NCBI RefSeq assembly: GCF_026616205.1
Contig: NZ_JANHGR010000002.1
Span: 248,001 to 312,000 of the forward strand
Source of the DNA: Halolamina litorea
GTDB lineage: Archaea; Halobacteriota; Halobacteria; Halobacteriales; Haloferacaceae
DNA length: 64,000 bases
Direction: 5' to 3'
Part shown: in pieces, positions 7,519-15,565 of the stretch
Layout of the letters: each line of letters starts with the position of its first letter
How positions within the stretch are numbered: position 1 is the first letter of the stretch
Translations under genes and position numbers: made by a program
Notes under the pieces: model-generated
The model's database searches: none
Seen by the model: only the letters and a program-made list of their open reading frames with translations
Told to the model about the DNA's origin: nothing

Positions 7519-8340
7519 ATGTTGGAGTTGGAACACGGCTTCCGGGTCGTCGACGTCCATACCCGGTTGGACCCCGACGAGGAGGCCGTTGCCGTCCGCG
7601 GGCGCCAGGTCTCGCCCGAGCGGCTGGAGCGGGAGATGCACCAAGCGGGTGTCGAGCGCGCGGCGGCCTCGCCCGGGCGGACCCCCCGCGGGGAGGGCTA
7701 CCTCCGCGCGAACAACGCCGTCGCGCGGCTGAGCATCGACCGCCCGATCATCGCGTTCGCCCGACTCGGCGGCCCGCGGAGCGTCAAGCGCGTCGTCGGC
7801 CCGCTGGTCAACGCCGTCTCGCGCCCGCGGTCCCACCACACCACCGCCGGCGACGTGGAGCAGTACGCCTACGACGACCGCTACCACGGTTTCACGCTGG
7901 ACCCCGCCCACGACGGGCTCCCCACGGAGCCAGTCCTCGACGAACTCGCCGCGACCGACGACCCCGTGGTCGTCCACGGCGGCGAGCAGTACCCCCCGAG
8001 TGCCGTCGCCGAGACGCTCCTCGACCGGGGGTTCCCGGTCGTGTTGAGTTCCTTCGGTGGCTACCCGCTCAACGAGGACCTGATGCGCTCGGCGCTCGAC
8101 CTGCTTGGCGAGTACGACGACCTCTACCTCGACACGGCGTACGTCCCTGACCGGGACGTGCTGGAAAAGGGGCTGCTCGAACACCCCGACCGGATCCTGT
8201 TCGGCAGCGGCGCGCCGTCGGTCCACCCGAACGTCGGCGTCATGGAGATCCTCACCCTCGACGTGCCCGAGGATGCGATGCGCCGGGCGTTCACGAAGAA
8301 CCCCGCGCGGGTGGTCCCCGGGCTGTTGCCGGACCTGTGA
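7519..8340 (+). CDS. Metal-dependent hydrolase-like protein (amidohydrolase-2 fold), metal site partly lost
   Basis: 273 residues with a TIM-barrel amidohydrolase layout: first strand VVDVHTRLDP, a long insertion, then PVVVHGGEQYPPS, PVVLSSFGGYPLNEDLM, DLYLDTAYV, ILFGSGAPSVHPN, and the helix FTKNPARVV (family usually N-A-x-R-l). The usual H-x-H of strand 1 is H-T-R, and the catalytic Asp of the G-S-D-x-P motif is Gly. Only some metal ligands survive, so it may be inactive or have a different centre. It is divergent from the phosphoribosyltransferase gene and ends 20 bp before a 36-bp minisatellite. Confidence 0.72.
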   Translation: MLELEHGFRVVDVHTRLDPDEEAVAVRGRQVSPERLEREMHQAGVERAAASPGRTPRGEGYLRANNAVARLSIDRPIIAFARLGGPRSVKRVVGPLVNAVSRPRSHHTTAGDVEQYAYDDRYHGFTLDPAHDGLPTEPVLDELAATDDPVVVHGGEQYPPSAVAETLLDRGFPVVLSSFGGYPLNEDLMRSALDLLGEYDDLYLDTAYVPDRDVLEKGLLEHPDRILFGSGAPSVHPNVGVMEILTLDVPEDAMRRAFTKNPARVVPGLLPDL

Positions 8341-8347
8341 GTCTCTG

Positions 8348-8525
8348 AGGCGGCTGACTATCGCCGCCATCCACTTCCGACACCGGCGGCTGCCCGTCGC
8401 CGCCATCCACTTCCGACACCGGCGGCTGCCCGTCGCCGCCATCCACTTCCGACACCGGCGGCTGCCCGTCGCCGCCATCCACTTCCGACACCGGCGGCTG
8501 CCCGTCGCCGCCTCCTACTTTCGCC
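8348..8525. repeat. 36-bp minisatellite: four perfect tandem copies with degenerate ends
   Basis: Perfect copies lie at 8361-8396, 8397-8432, 8433-8468 and 8469-8504. A shortened, diverged copy continues at 8505-8525, and a half copy (aggcggctgacta) lies at 8348-8360. Each unit has a 6-bp inverted repeat (GCCGCC ... GGCGGC) around a 16-nt loop. The length is a multiple of three and no frame contains a stop. The diverged right-hand unit overlaps the last codons and the TAG stop (8515-8517) of the glycosyltransferase gene, so the array seems to have expanded from that gene end. Units are contiguous with no spacers. Confidence 0.95.
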
Positions 8526-9438
8526 AATCGTACACGGCAACCGCCCGCTCGCGCTCCAAGGAGAGTCCGTTCGGGTTTCGTGCGGGCGTCCGGTCCCGGG
8601 CCCGCGCCGTGAGGCCGTCTGCGCTCCCACGGGCCATCCCGGTCACGACGCCCCGGCCGTTGCTGAACCACGACGTCGGCGTCCCGTCGCCCCCCAACAC
8701 CGCCCGTGCGGCGTCGGCGGCGTCGGCGGCCGCGTGTGAGAGGGTCCGGCGCGCGACGGTCGGCCGCGGGCCGTAGTTCTTCGTCAGCCGGTAGCTGAGC
8801 GAGCGGTACTTCCAACTCCGGTCGTGTTCGTCCGGCCCGTGGGGCTGTGGGCCCCCGGGTGCGGCGTCCTCGCTCCGTGTCGCCGCCATCGAATCGAGCC
8901 ACGCGACCTCGTTTCCGGCGCCCGCGAGTCGGTGGGCGGCGTCCCGTGCGCCCCCGACAGCGAGGTACTCGTCGAAGCCGTCGAGGGTGTGACGCAGCGT
9001 CGCCGCCCGGAACGCGACGTTGTCCCCGCTGAAGTAGGTCACCTCGCGACCGGCGATCGTTCGGCGTTCCGGCTCCGTGGCCGAGTCCCCGCGTTCGCCG
9101 TGGCTGATGGGGCCGCTGACCGCACTCGCCGCCGCGAGCCCGTCCCGGATCGCGTCGGCCCAGCCCTCGGCGATCCGGAGGTCGAACCCGAGCAGGGCGA
9201 TCGCGTCGCCGCTGGCGACGGCGGTCCCGGCGTTGCGGGCGACGTTGATACAGCGGTCGGCGATCTCCACCAGCACGTCCACGTCGTCGCGCTCTCGCAC
9301 CATCCCGGTGGTGCCGTCCGCCGAGGGGCCGTTGACGACGACCACCTCCGCGCCGGGCGCCCGGGCCGCCAGCGAGTCGAGGCTGGCCGCGAGGCGGTCC
9401 CGGCCGTTGAGCGTCGGGACCACTACCGAGAGATCCAT
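8515..9438 (-). CDS. Family 2 glycosyltransferase
   Basis: 307 residues with a GT-A fold N-terminal domain. It starts MDLSVVVPTLNGRDRLAASLDSL, then VVVVNGPSADGTTGMVRE (UDP-sugar-binding strand), NVARNAGTAVASGDAIALLGFDLRI where the family's metal-binding D-x-D region sits but reads GFDLRI, and YFSGDNVAFRAATLRHTLDGFDEYLAVGGARDAAHRL for the acceptor site. The atypical metal motif makes the donor uncertain. The last 120 residues are basic and lack predicted membrane segments. Probable role: glycan or S-layer glycosylation, inferred only from family. Its 3' end is fused into the 36-bp repeat array, where the stop codon TAG takes the place of a repeat TGG. Confidence 0.8.
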   Translation of the reverse strand: MDLSVVVPTLNGRDRLAASLDSLAARAPGAEVVVVNGPSADGTTGMVRERDDVDVLVEIADRCINVARNAGTAVASGDAIALLGFDLRIAEGWADAIRDGLAAASAVSGPISHGERGDSATEPERRTIAGREVTYFSGDNVAFRAATLRHTLDGFDEYLAVGGARDAAHRLAGAGNEVAWLDSMAATRSEDAAPGGPQPHGPDEHDRSWKYRSLSYRLTKNYGPRPTVARRTLSHAAADAADAARAVLGGDGTPTSWFSNGRGVVTGMARGSADGLTARARDRTPARNPNGLSLERERAVAVYDWRK

Positions 9439-9523
9439 ACCCGACTCTCACCGGGGCGAAACTTAAAACGTGGTCGGCCGCGCCTGCCGAACCCTTACGT
9501 CCTACCGGCGCGAGCGGCCGAAC

Positions 9524-9916
9524 GTGATACCTGAGTCTCACGTCGACATCTTCGAGTCCGAATCGTTCGCGCACTTCTCGACGATCGGTCCCGACGGCGT
9601 CCCGCACGTCACCCCCGTCTGGGTCGACCACGAGGACCGTGAGTACGTGCTGGTCAACACCGCCCGCGGCCGCCGAAAGGAGAAGAACGTCCGGCACAAC
9701 CCCAAAGTCGGCCTCTCGGTCACCGACCCCGACGACGGCTACCGCTACGTCGCCGTCCGCGGCGAGGCCGAGATGACCGAGGAGGGCGCCAAGGACCATA
9801 TCGACAAACTCGCCCAGCGCTACTTCGGACAGGAGGAGTACCCACACCACGGTGAGGAGTCCGGCCCGCGCGTGCTCATCAAGATCCCGACCGAGCGAAT
9901 CATGACGAGCGGCTGA
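9524..9916 (+). CDS. Pyridoxamine 5'-phosphate oxidase-fold protein, probably F420-dependent
   Basis: 130 residues, split beta-barrel of the PPOX family: FAHFSTIGPDGVPHVTPVWV (residues 12-31), YVLVNTARGRRKEKNVRHNPKVGLSVTDP, and YRYVAVRGEAEMT. This layout matches the PPOX-class F420-dependent enzymes that are abundant in haloarchaea and actinobacteria. The GTG at 9524 is preferred because the family begins immediately before the first helix (IPESHVDIFESE). An in-frame ATG at 9470 would add unrelated residues. It is divergent from the glycosyltransferase gene across 85 bp. The cofactor (F420 rather than FMN) is an inference from family trends. Confidence 0.82.
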   Translation: MIPESHVDIFESESFAHFSTIGPDGVPHVTPVWVDHEDREYVLVNTARGRRKEKNVRHNPKVGLSVTDPDDGYRYVAVRGEAEMTEEGAKDHIDKLAQRYFGQEEYPHHGEESGPRVLIKIPTERIMTSG

Positions 9917-10027
9917 CTAGTCGACGCCCCTCGATGGGTCCCTGACGGCCTGCACGGCCAGCGCCGACCGCCCTGTCGGCGTCGCCGCCCCCGGTTCGGC
10001 AAGCAGTACGGTTTTAGTGTTCGGCCC

Positions 10028-10750
10028 GTGACTGCCGATAGCGTGAAAGGGAAGGAGTGGTACCAGGCCGACGATGTCGCCGAGGAGTACGACGCAAAGC
10101 GGTTCTCCCGCGGCGGCCGCCTGATCGACCGCCGGGAGAAGCAGGCAGTACTCGATGCGATCGGCCCCGTCGAGGACCGGAGCGTACTGGAGATCGCCTG
10201 CGGTACCGGCCGGTTTACCGTGATGATGGCCGAACGCGGCGCGGATATCGTCGGACTGGACATCTCCGAGGCGATGCTGGCCCAGGGGCGGGCGAAGGCC
10301 CACAAGGCCGGCGTCGACGACCACGTGGAGTTCATGCGCGGCGACGCCGCGCGGCTCCCCTTCCCCGACGATCACTTCGACACGGTGGTGGCGATGCGCT
10401 TCTTCCACCTCGCACCCACCCCGCGGAAGTTCATGGCCGAGATGGCCCGCGTCTCGAAGGAACAGGTCTTTTTCGACACGTTCAACGACTTCAGCACGCG
10501 GGTGCTCTACAACCGGCTGCTGCCGATGGGCTCACACCTCTACGGCCGCGACGAGGTCCACGATCTGCTCGACTCCGCGGGCCTCGAACTGGCCGACGCG
10601 GAACACGACTTCGTCCTGCCCTACGGCTTCTACCGCAAGATACCCGACGCGATGGCCGGGCAGTTCCGCCGCCTCGACACCGCCATCGGCGGCTCCTCGC
10701 TCGGGGAGAAGCTCTGCTCGGTCTCCTGGTGGAACGCCCGCGTCGAGTAG
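10028..10750 (+). CDS. Class I SAM-dependent methyltransferase
   Basis: 240 residues. The SAM-binding core is clear: motif I VLEIACGTGRFTVMMAERGADIVGLDIS (residues 53-80), then VEFMRGDAARLPFPDDHFDTVVAMRFFHLAPTP, the region of motifs II and III of the Methyltransf_11 family. An N-terminal WYQADDVAEEYDAKRFS helix is typical of UbiE-like and small-molecule methylases. Quinone or lipid methylation is possible but not shown. The start is GTG 10028, where a TTTTAG element lies about 15-20 bp upstream; GTG 10043 is an alternative. It abuts the TRAM gene tail-to-tail with no gap. Confidence 0.83.
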   Translation: MTADSVKGKEWYQADDVAEEYDAKRFSRGGRLIDRREKQAVLDAIGPVEDRSVLEIACGTGRFTVMMAERGADIVGLDISEAMLAQGRAKAHKAGVDDHVEFMRGDAARLPFPDDHFDTVVAMRFFHLAPTPRKFMAEMARVSKEQVFFDTFNDFSTRVLYNRLLPMGSHLYGRDEVHDLLDSAGLELADAEHDFVLPYGFYRKIPDAMAGQFRRLDTAIGGSSLGEKLCSVSWWNARVE

Positions 10751-11161
10751 CTACTCCTCGAGTATCTCGCCGACCGCGAAGTTCGACTTCACTTCCGAGA
10801 CCTCGATCTTCACCCGCTCGCCCACTTCCGCGCCGGGGACGATGATCACGTAGCCGCGCTCGACGCGAGCGATGCCGTCGCCCTGTTTGCCGATGTCCTC
10901 GACTTCGACGTAGCGGACCTCGCCGCGCTCGACCGGCGGCTGTGGCTCGCCATCGGCCGCCCGCTGGCTCGTCGTCGACTGCGTCGCCCCGTCGCCGTCG
11001 CCGCCGTTCGTGTCGCCGTTGATCAGGGCCACTCGGTAGGTATCCCCGGAGGAGAGCGACCCGCGCTCGATCTCGCGTTTCGGTACCTCGACGACGTACC
11101 GCTCGCCTTCTTCCCGGACCGTCGCACTGAACAGACAGAGGAGTTCGTCGGAGATTTCCAT
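10751..11161 (-). CDS. TRAM domain-containing RNA-binding protein
   Basis: 136 residues. The C-terminal 60 residues form a TRAM domain: RGEVRYVEVEDIGKQGDGIARVERGYVIIVPGAEVGERVKIEVSEVKSNFAVGEIL. The G-x-G-D-G-I-A turn and the G-A-x-x-G-E-x-V-x-V-x-I strand are diagnostic. The N-terminal part (MEISDELLCLFSATVREEGERYVVEVPKREIERGSL) resembles a short beta-rich cap found in many haloarchaeal TRAM proteins, and a 30-residue disordered linker rich in Gly/Asp/Thr joins the two. Small archaeal TRAM proteins bind RNA and have been compared with cold-shock proteins. The target RNA is unknown. Confidence 0.88.
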   Translation of the reverse strand: MEISDELLCLFSATVREEGERYVVEVPKREIERGSLSSGDTYRVALINGDTNGGDGDGATQSTTSQRAADGEPQPPVERGEVRYVEVEDIGKQGDGIARVERGYVIIVPGAEVGERVKIEVSEVKSNFAVGEILEE

Positions 11162-11244
11162 AGCTAAGACTCGGATACGACCAGTCGGCCCTGCGTAATA
11201 TGTGTACCGCTCTCACGGGGCTCGTGAACGCCGCTGTCCCCCGA

Positions 11245-11928
11245 CTACCGCCCGACCGGCGTCCCGTCGGGCCGCTTGGCGCCCTCGGAGTCGTGGACGA
11301 CGACGTCGCCGTCGCCGACGCTCGCGGGCTCGTACTGCTCGCGGAGCGCGATGGCCTCCTCCAGTTCCCGGATCGCCCGCTCTTTCAGCGCGGCCGCGAG
11401 CTCCTCGGCCTCCTCGCGGGGGATGTCGCGACCCAACCCCTCACACTCGTGGGCCCGAACGAGACCCTCGCTGTCGACGGGTTCCCCGGCGGGCTCGGCG
11501 GTGCCGTCGAGGGCGACGCTGAAGGGGTAGGTCTCACAGATAAGCGGCCGGCTCTCGTGGACCGTACACGCCCCGAGCCCGTCCTCCTCGGCGTAGAACG
11601 CGCAGTCGCCGCAGGCGTCGTTCTGCAGCGCCCACTCGAACGTCTCGCCCTCGGGACCGTCCTCGCCCTCCGAGAGGCCGTAGGGCATCGGGCGGGCCAC
11701 GTCGCGCCACTCCCGTTCCTCCCCCGCGCCGTCGCCGGCCTCCTGCAGCCGACGGACCTCGTCGGGAAACACTGTCGCCGTGTGGGGTTCCGTTTCGCCC
11801 GACTCGGTCTCCTCCCGCGTACAGCAGGCGCCACAGCGCGTACACTCGAAGCCGATCGACTCGATCGCGTCTGCCAACTCGGCCTCGTCGAGCGCGCGCG
11901 CCCGGTCGAGTTCCTGCGTCAGGGACAC
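11245..11928 (-). CDS. YkgJ-family cysteine cluster protein
   Basis: 227 residues. The cysteine pattern of the YkgJ/CxxCxxCC family (UPF0153) is complete: FECTRCGACCTREE at about residue 28, then CGDCAFYAEEDGLGACTVHESRPLICETYPF, with four more cysteines and one further at HECEGLG. Members are predicted to bind a metal or Fe-S cluster; the cellular role is unknown. The C-terminal third is helical and charged (EEAEELAAALKERAIRELEEAIALREQYEP) and is likely outside the cluster. It sits 84 bp downstream of the TRAM gene start and points the same way as it. The function is family-level only. Confidence 0.85.
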   Translation of the reverse strand: MSLTQELDRARALDEAELADAIESIGFECTRCGACCTREETESGETEPHTATVFPDEVRRLQEAGDGAGEEREWRDVARPMPYGLSEGEDGPEGETFEWALQNDACGDCAFYAEEDGLGACTVHESRPLICETYPFSVALDGTAEPAGEPVDSEGLVRAHECEGLGRDIPREEAEELAAALKERAIRELEEAIALREQYEPASVGDGDVVVHDSEGAKRPDGTPVGR

Positions 11929-12052
11929 GGTCGGACTCGGCGCCCGGTTCGGAAAACGTCGTCGCCGCGTCGCGGCCCCCCCGGATCCACGGCCGCGAGC
12001 AGGTAACGCGCGGCGACCCTCGAGACGATGGTGGTCTCGCGGCCGTTCCCGG

Positions 12053-12868
12053 CTACGATCGCCCGACGCGACCGTGTGCTGGGTCCCACGTCACCGACCC
12101 TTCGACGGCCAGCTTCTCGACGTGAGCCAGCACGGTCGCCCGCGCGAGGTCCCGGACGCCGGTGAGGTCCTTCTCGTAGGCGGCGTCGAGCACGGCGTCG
12201 ATGTCGGCGGCGCCGCCCCGGACCGCCGAACGCACCGATCGCTCCCGCCGGAGTCTGTGAGCGATCAGCCGTTCGAGGCTCTCTCGCGGCGTGGGGCCGT
12301 CGCTGCCCGTCCCCGCCACCATCGTCGGCCCGTGGCCGGGAAGCAGTCGATCGGGGTTCCGCGCCCACAGTCGCCTGAGCGCGGTGAGGTACGCCCGCAG
12401 GTCGCCCTCGGGCGCGCCGACGACGACGCTCCCCTCGGCGACGGCGAGGTCCCCGGAGATCACGCCCCCGTCGGGGAGTTCGAACGCGACGTGATCGACC
12501 GCGTGTCCGGGTGTGTCGAGCACCGTCACCGCGCCGGCGCCGGTGGTGATCTCGCTCTCCTCCCCGATCCGTCGGTCGGCGTCGACGCCCGTCGCGGCGG
12601 CGAAGCGGTCGGGTCGGCGAGCGAGTAGTTCGGCGCCCGTTTCCGCGGCGTAGTCGGCGACGGCGCCGACGTGGTCCGGGTGGGTGTGTGTCAGCGCGAT
12701 CGTGCCGATTTCGCGTTCGTCGACGAGCGCGTCGAGTTCGGCAGTTCGGCCCGCAGGGTCGACCAGGAGCGCCGGGTCGTCGCCGACGAGGTAGGCGTTG
12801 GTCGCCCCCGTCGGTGCTCGGGTCTCGACAGGGACGGAGACGCGCTCGACCGGCGTTCGACCGCTCAT
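12053..12868 (-). CDS. Metallo-beta-lactamase-fold hydrolase
   Basis: 271 residues. The dinuclear zinc site of MBL-fold hydrolases is present: THTHPDHVGAV (residues 59-69) supplies the H-x-H-x-D-H motif, VLDTPGHAVDHVAF the third His, GVISGDLAV the bridging Asp, and LLPGHGP the final His. The glyoxalase II/LACTB2-like layout is followed by a C-terminal winged-helix-like region (ARATVLAHVEKLAVEGSVTWD). Hydrolysis of a thioester, nucleic acid or other ester is possible. Its ATG shares one base with the stop of the radical SAM gene upstream, so the two are translated together and may act in one pathway. Confidence 0.85.
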   Translation of the reverse strand: MSGRTPVERVSVPVETRAPTGATNAYLVGDDPALLVDPAGRTAELDALVDEREIGTIALTHTHPDHVGAVADYAAETGAELLARRPDRFAAATGVDADRRIGEESEITTGAGAVTVLDTPGHAVDHVAFELPDGGVISGDLAVAEGSVVVGAPEGDLRAYLTALRRLWARNPDRLLPGHGPTMVAGTGSDGPTPRESLERLIAHRLRRERSVRSAVRGGAADIDAVLDAAYEKDLTGVRDLARATVLAHVEKLAVEGSVTWDPAHGRVGRS

Positions 12869-14589
12869 CAGTCCGCGCGGCCGCTCGGCTCGAACGTCCG
12901 GGTCACGTCGACCTCGGCGTCGCCGACGGTAGCGAACCGGGAGAGGTCCACCTCAGCCACCTCGTCGACCTCCGCGACCGACTCGTAGGGCCGGGAGACG
13001 ACGATGTCGCCCGCTCGGCCGCTGCTGACGCCCGGGATCGTCGTCAGTTCGTCCATCGACGCCGCGTTCACGTCGAGCGGGTAGGGGACGCCCGTCACCG
13101 AGCGGTAGCCGTGGTCGACGATGGCCACGTCGATGGCCCGACCCAGTTCGCGTTCGCCGGGGATGCCGACCAGCAGCGGGTAGGTACCCAACTGCCGGCC
13201 GAACGTCTTGCCGTCCTGATGGTACTCCAGATGGACGTTCGGCAGGACGGTGCCGGGCGGCGCGACGCGCTGGAGCATCGGGTTGTCGACCTGCTCCCGG
13301 ACGGCCTTCTTGTAGTCCTGGAACTGCGCCTTGTGTTCCTTGGCGATATCCGCCCCCGTGTCACCCATCTCGGTGCCGGCGAAGGCCATCACCTGCCGGA
13401 TGTTGATCCGGCGGAGCATCAGCCCCTCGTCGTACACCTGCCGCAAAAAGCGGCGGTTGTGGTCGTACGTCTCCGGCCGTTCCCCTTGGAGGCCGTGGAC
13501 GAGGTTGATTCCCGGCAGCAGCTTCGGCAGGCGGTTCTCGGCGGGCCGCCAGCCGCCGGCTTCGTTGACGATCCGGACCGCCTCCAGACACTCCTCGGCG
13601 GTGACGAGGAGGTTGTTCTGCTCCTGCACCACGGGATCGGCGCTTTCGAGGCCGAACGCGGCGGTGTCGCCGGGCGTGTTGTGCTCGGCGATGATCTCGA
13701 TGGCCTCCTTCGAGGCCTCGGGGTAGTCCGTGATCGTCACGGGGTTCATGTTGTCGAGGTGGAGCGTCCCGAGGTCGGGCGCCACCTCGCGGATGCCGCC
13801 GTAGAGCTCCTGCAGCGCGTCGGGGTTGGGGGCCTCGCCGTCGCCGCCGAACGCGAGGATGTCGGCCTGTCGGCCGAGTCGGAAGTGCTCGACGCCGTGA
13901 TCGGAGAGCCGGTCGACCTCCTCGACGACGGAGCCGGGGGTCCGGAACGCGGGGTTACCGTACAGCGGCTCCGTACAGAACGAACAGCGGTACGCACAGC
14001 CCCGCGAGGTCTCGAGTTCGGCGATGAGGTAGTCGGGGTGGTTGGGGTGCTGTTCGACGACGAACGCGCCCTTGGAGGCCCAGCGGTCCAGTTCCTCGTT
14101 GTCCCGCATCCGGTTGTTGAACCCTTCGAGCCCGGAGTCGACGAGGTCGTAGGCGGCGGCCTCGATGTCGCCCTTGGCGACGAACTCGTAGTCGAGGTCC
14201 TTGCGCTCCATGTCCTGTGCGCCGGCGTTCTCCTCGCCGACGCCGAAGCGGACGGGGCCGCCCAGCAGGGTGACGCCGTCGGCGGTCCACGCCAACTCCT
14301 TCACCTCGTCTGGCTCGGCGGGGGTGCCGCCGACGTACTTCCCGGGGACGGTCATGCCGCCGACGTAGACGAACAGATCGGCGTCGGCCACGTCGCCCCA
14401 CTTCATCCGGTCCTCCCGGAGTTCGTCGATGGTGTGGTAGGTGATCGACTCTTCGGGGACGCCGGCGTCGACGAGCGCGCCGGCGGTGAATCGGGGGTAC
14501 GTCGAGATGTAGGGGGGTACCCCGAAGTGGGCCGGCTCGTCGACGTAGCCGTCGACGATGGTGACGGAGAGCGAACCGGGGTCGGTCAT
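12868..14589 (-). CDS. Radical SAM protein with N-terminal B12-binding-like region and C-terminal helix-hairpin-helix (COG1031-type)
   Basis: 573 residues. The N-terminal 180 residues resemble a cobalamin-binding-like Rossmann domain (VTIVDGYVDEPAHFGVPPYIS, LFVYVGGMTVPGKYVGG). The radical SAM cluster is ETSRGCAYRCSFCTEPLYG with C-x3-C-x2-C near residue 195-205. The barrel continues through LHLDNMNPVTIT and FGLESADP. The last 80 residues carry a helix-hairpin-helix (LDVNAASMDELTTIPGVSSGRAGDIV), a DNA/RNA-contact motif. It matches the archaeal COG1031 group of uncharacterised Fe-S oxidoreductases, so the substrate is unknown. The HhH suggests nucleic acid or tRNA. It leads an operon with the MBL hydrolase gene. 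Confidence 0.85.
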   Translation of the reverse strand: MTDPGSLSVTIVDGYVDEPAHFGVPPYISTYPRFTAGALVDAGVPEESITYHTIDELREDRMKWGDVADADLFVYVGGMTVPGKYVGGTPAEPDEVKELAWTADGVTLLGGPVRFGVGEENAGAQDMERKDLDYEFVAKGDIEAAAYDLVDSGLEGFNNRMRDNEELDRWASKGAFVVEQHPNHPDYLIAELETSRGCAYRCSFCTEPLYGNPAFRTPGSVVEEVDRLSDHGVEHFRLGRQADILAFGGDGEAPNPDALQELYGGIREVAPDLGTLHLDNMNPVTITDYPEASKEAIEIIAEHNTPGDTAAFGLESADPVVQEQNNLLVTAEECLEAVRIVNEAGGWRPAENRLPKLLPGINLVHGLQGERPETYDHNRRFLRQVYDEGLMLRRINIRQVMAFAGTEMGDTGADIAKEHKAQFQDYKKAVREQVDNPMLQRVAPPGTVLPNVHLEYHQDGKTFGRQLGTYPLLVGIPGERELGRAIDVAIVDHGYRSVTGVPYPLDVNAASMDELTTIPGVSSGRAGDIVVSRPYESVAEVDEVAEVDLSRFATVGDAEVDVTRTFEPSGRAD

Positions 14590-14662
14590 GGACGGGCTTG
14601 TCGGTGGAGGGGTAAAACGCGTGTGGTGCGGGTCGTGAGCGGTTCAGACACAGCAACAGTCC

Positions 14663-15523
14663 TCAGACGTAGATGTACCCCTCGCGCTCGTCGTACCGAC
14701 CTCGCTCCACCGCGAACCCCGACTCGACCGCCCGCAGTGCCGCCGCCGCAGCGACGACGGCGTCCAGCGCGTCGCCGCCGGTGTTCTCGACGACGGTCTC
14801 GCGGTCCGCGTCGTCGACGGTCAGGTCCGCCGCCGCGAGCAGGCCATCGAGGTTCCGCCGTCGAGCCTCCCGTTCCGCCTCACTCGCGCCCTTGTAGTTG
14901 CGTCGCTGGAGTCCAAGCCGACCCAGCACGCCCGCCGGATAGGTCTCAAGCAGCGTCAGCGGCGCCTCGAACGACTGCTCCTGCATCGGCGCCACCGTGG
15001 CGACCGCCTCCCCGCCGTCACTCCCGCGGACCAGCGGCGCCAGCACGTCCCGGACGCCGTAGTACGTGATCGTGCTCCCGATGAAGCCGTACGGCGAACT
15101 CGCCCCGACGGGACCGTCGGTCTCGCGTTTCAGGAACGCCCGCTCGCCGCCGGTCGCCTCCCGGGTTCGCTGTTTCCCCCAATCCTCGAACCCATCGGGG
15201 TCCGCACAGTCGGCCGGCGGGAACGAATCGAGGAACGCCCCCCAGTCCGCTGGCGGGTCGTCGACGGCGTCGAGGAGCGTCGACGGCAGCCCGAAGGAGA
15301 AGTCGAGCCCCACGGCGGCGGGCTCGCGCTCGCGGAGCCAGTCGACGAGGCCGGCGTGGGTTTCTGCTTGGCCGGACACGTCGCCGTCGAGGACCGACTT
15401 CGCGGTCCCGAGCGTCCCGATGTCGAGTCCGTCGTCGGTCAGTCGGCCGCCGGCGATCCAGACGTTCCGTTCGGCGTCCGTCGCGCCGCTGAAGTCGACG
15501 CCGTAGACGAACTCGGGAGTCAT
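14663..15523 (-). CDS. DUF429 family protein (predicted RNase H-like nuclease fold)
   Basis: 286 residues. The start VYGVDFSGATDAERNVWIAGG gives the first acidic strand of the RNase H-like DUF429 family, and AAVGLDFSFGLPSTLL gives the second (D-x-S/P-x-G). The C-terminal GGDALDAVVAAAAALRAVE contains the third acidic residue (D in D-A-x-x-x-A). All three acidic positions are present, so a nuclease or phosphoester function is plausible, but no member role is established to my knowledge. It is 74 bp downstream of the radical SAM gene start and transcribed the same way. Confidence 0.82.
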   Translation of the reverse strand: MTPEFVYGVDFSGATDAERNVWIAGGRLTDDGLDIGTLGTAKSVLDGDVSGQAETHAGLVDWLREREPAAVGLDFSFGLPSTLLDAVDDPPADWGAFLDSFPPADCADPDGFEDWGKQRTREATGGERAFLKRETDGPVGASSPYGFIGSTITYYGVRDVLAPLVRGSDGGEAVATVAPMQEQSFEAPLTLLETYPAGVLGRLGLQRRNYKGASEAEREARRRNLDGLLAAADLTVDDADRETVVENTGGDALDAVVAAAAALRAVESGFAVERGRYDEREGYIYV

Positions 15524-15565
15524 AGATCTCCTTCGGCCCGCCCGCGAAAAGGGGTACCGCCCGCG

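Noticed and set aside
6679-8478. Minus-strand frame of 599 codons running from the 36-bp array into the phosphoribosyltransferase gene
   Set aside because: The upstream 363 codons are repeat and antisense of the amidohydrolase-like gene; the real protein begins at 7389 with MSDLPEDFDC.
8361-8504. CRISPR array
   Set aside because: The 36-bp units are directly adjacent with no spacers, and no cas operon is near.
12688-15069. Plus-strand frame of 793 codons across the radical SAM gene
   Set aside because: Antisense to a protein with a complete radical SAM motif; composition is low-complexity and there is no start context.
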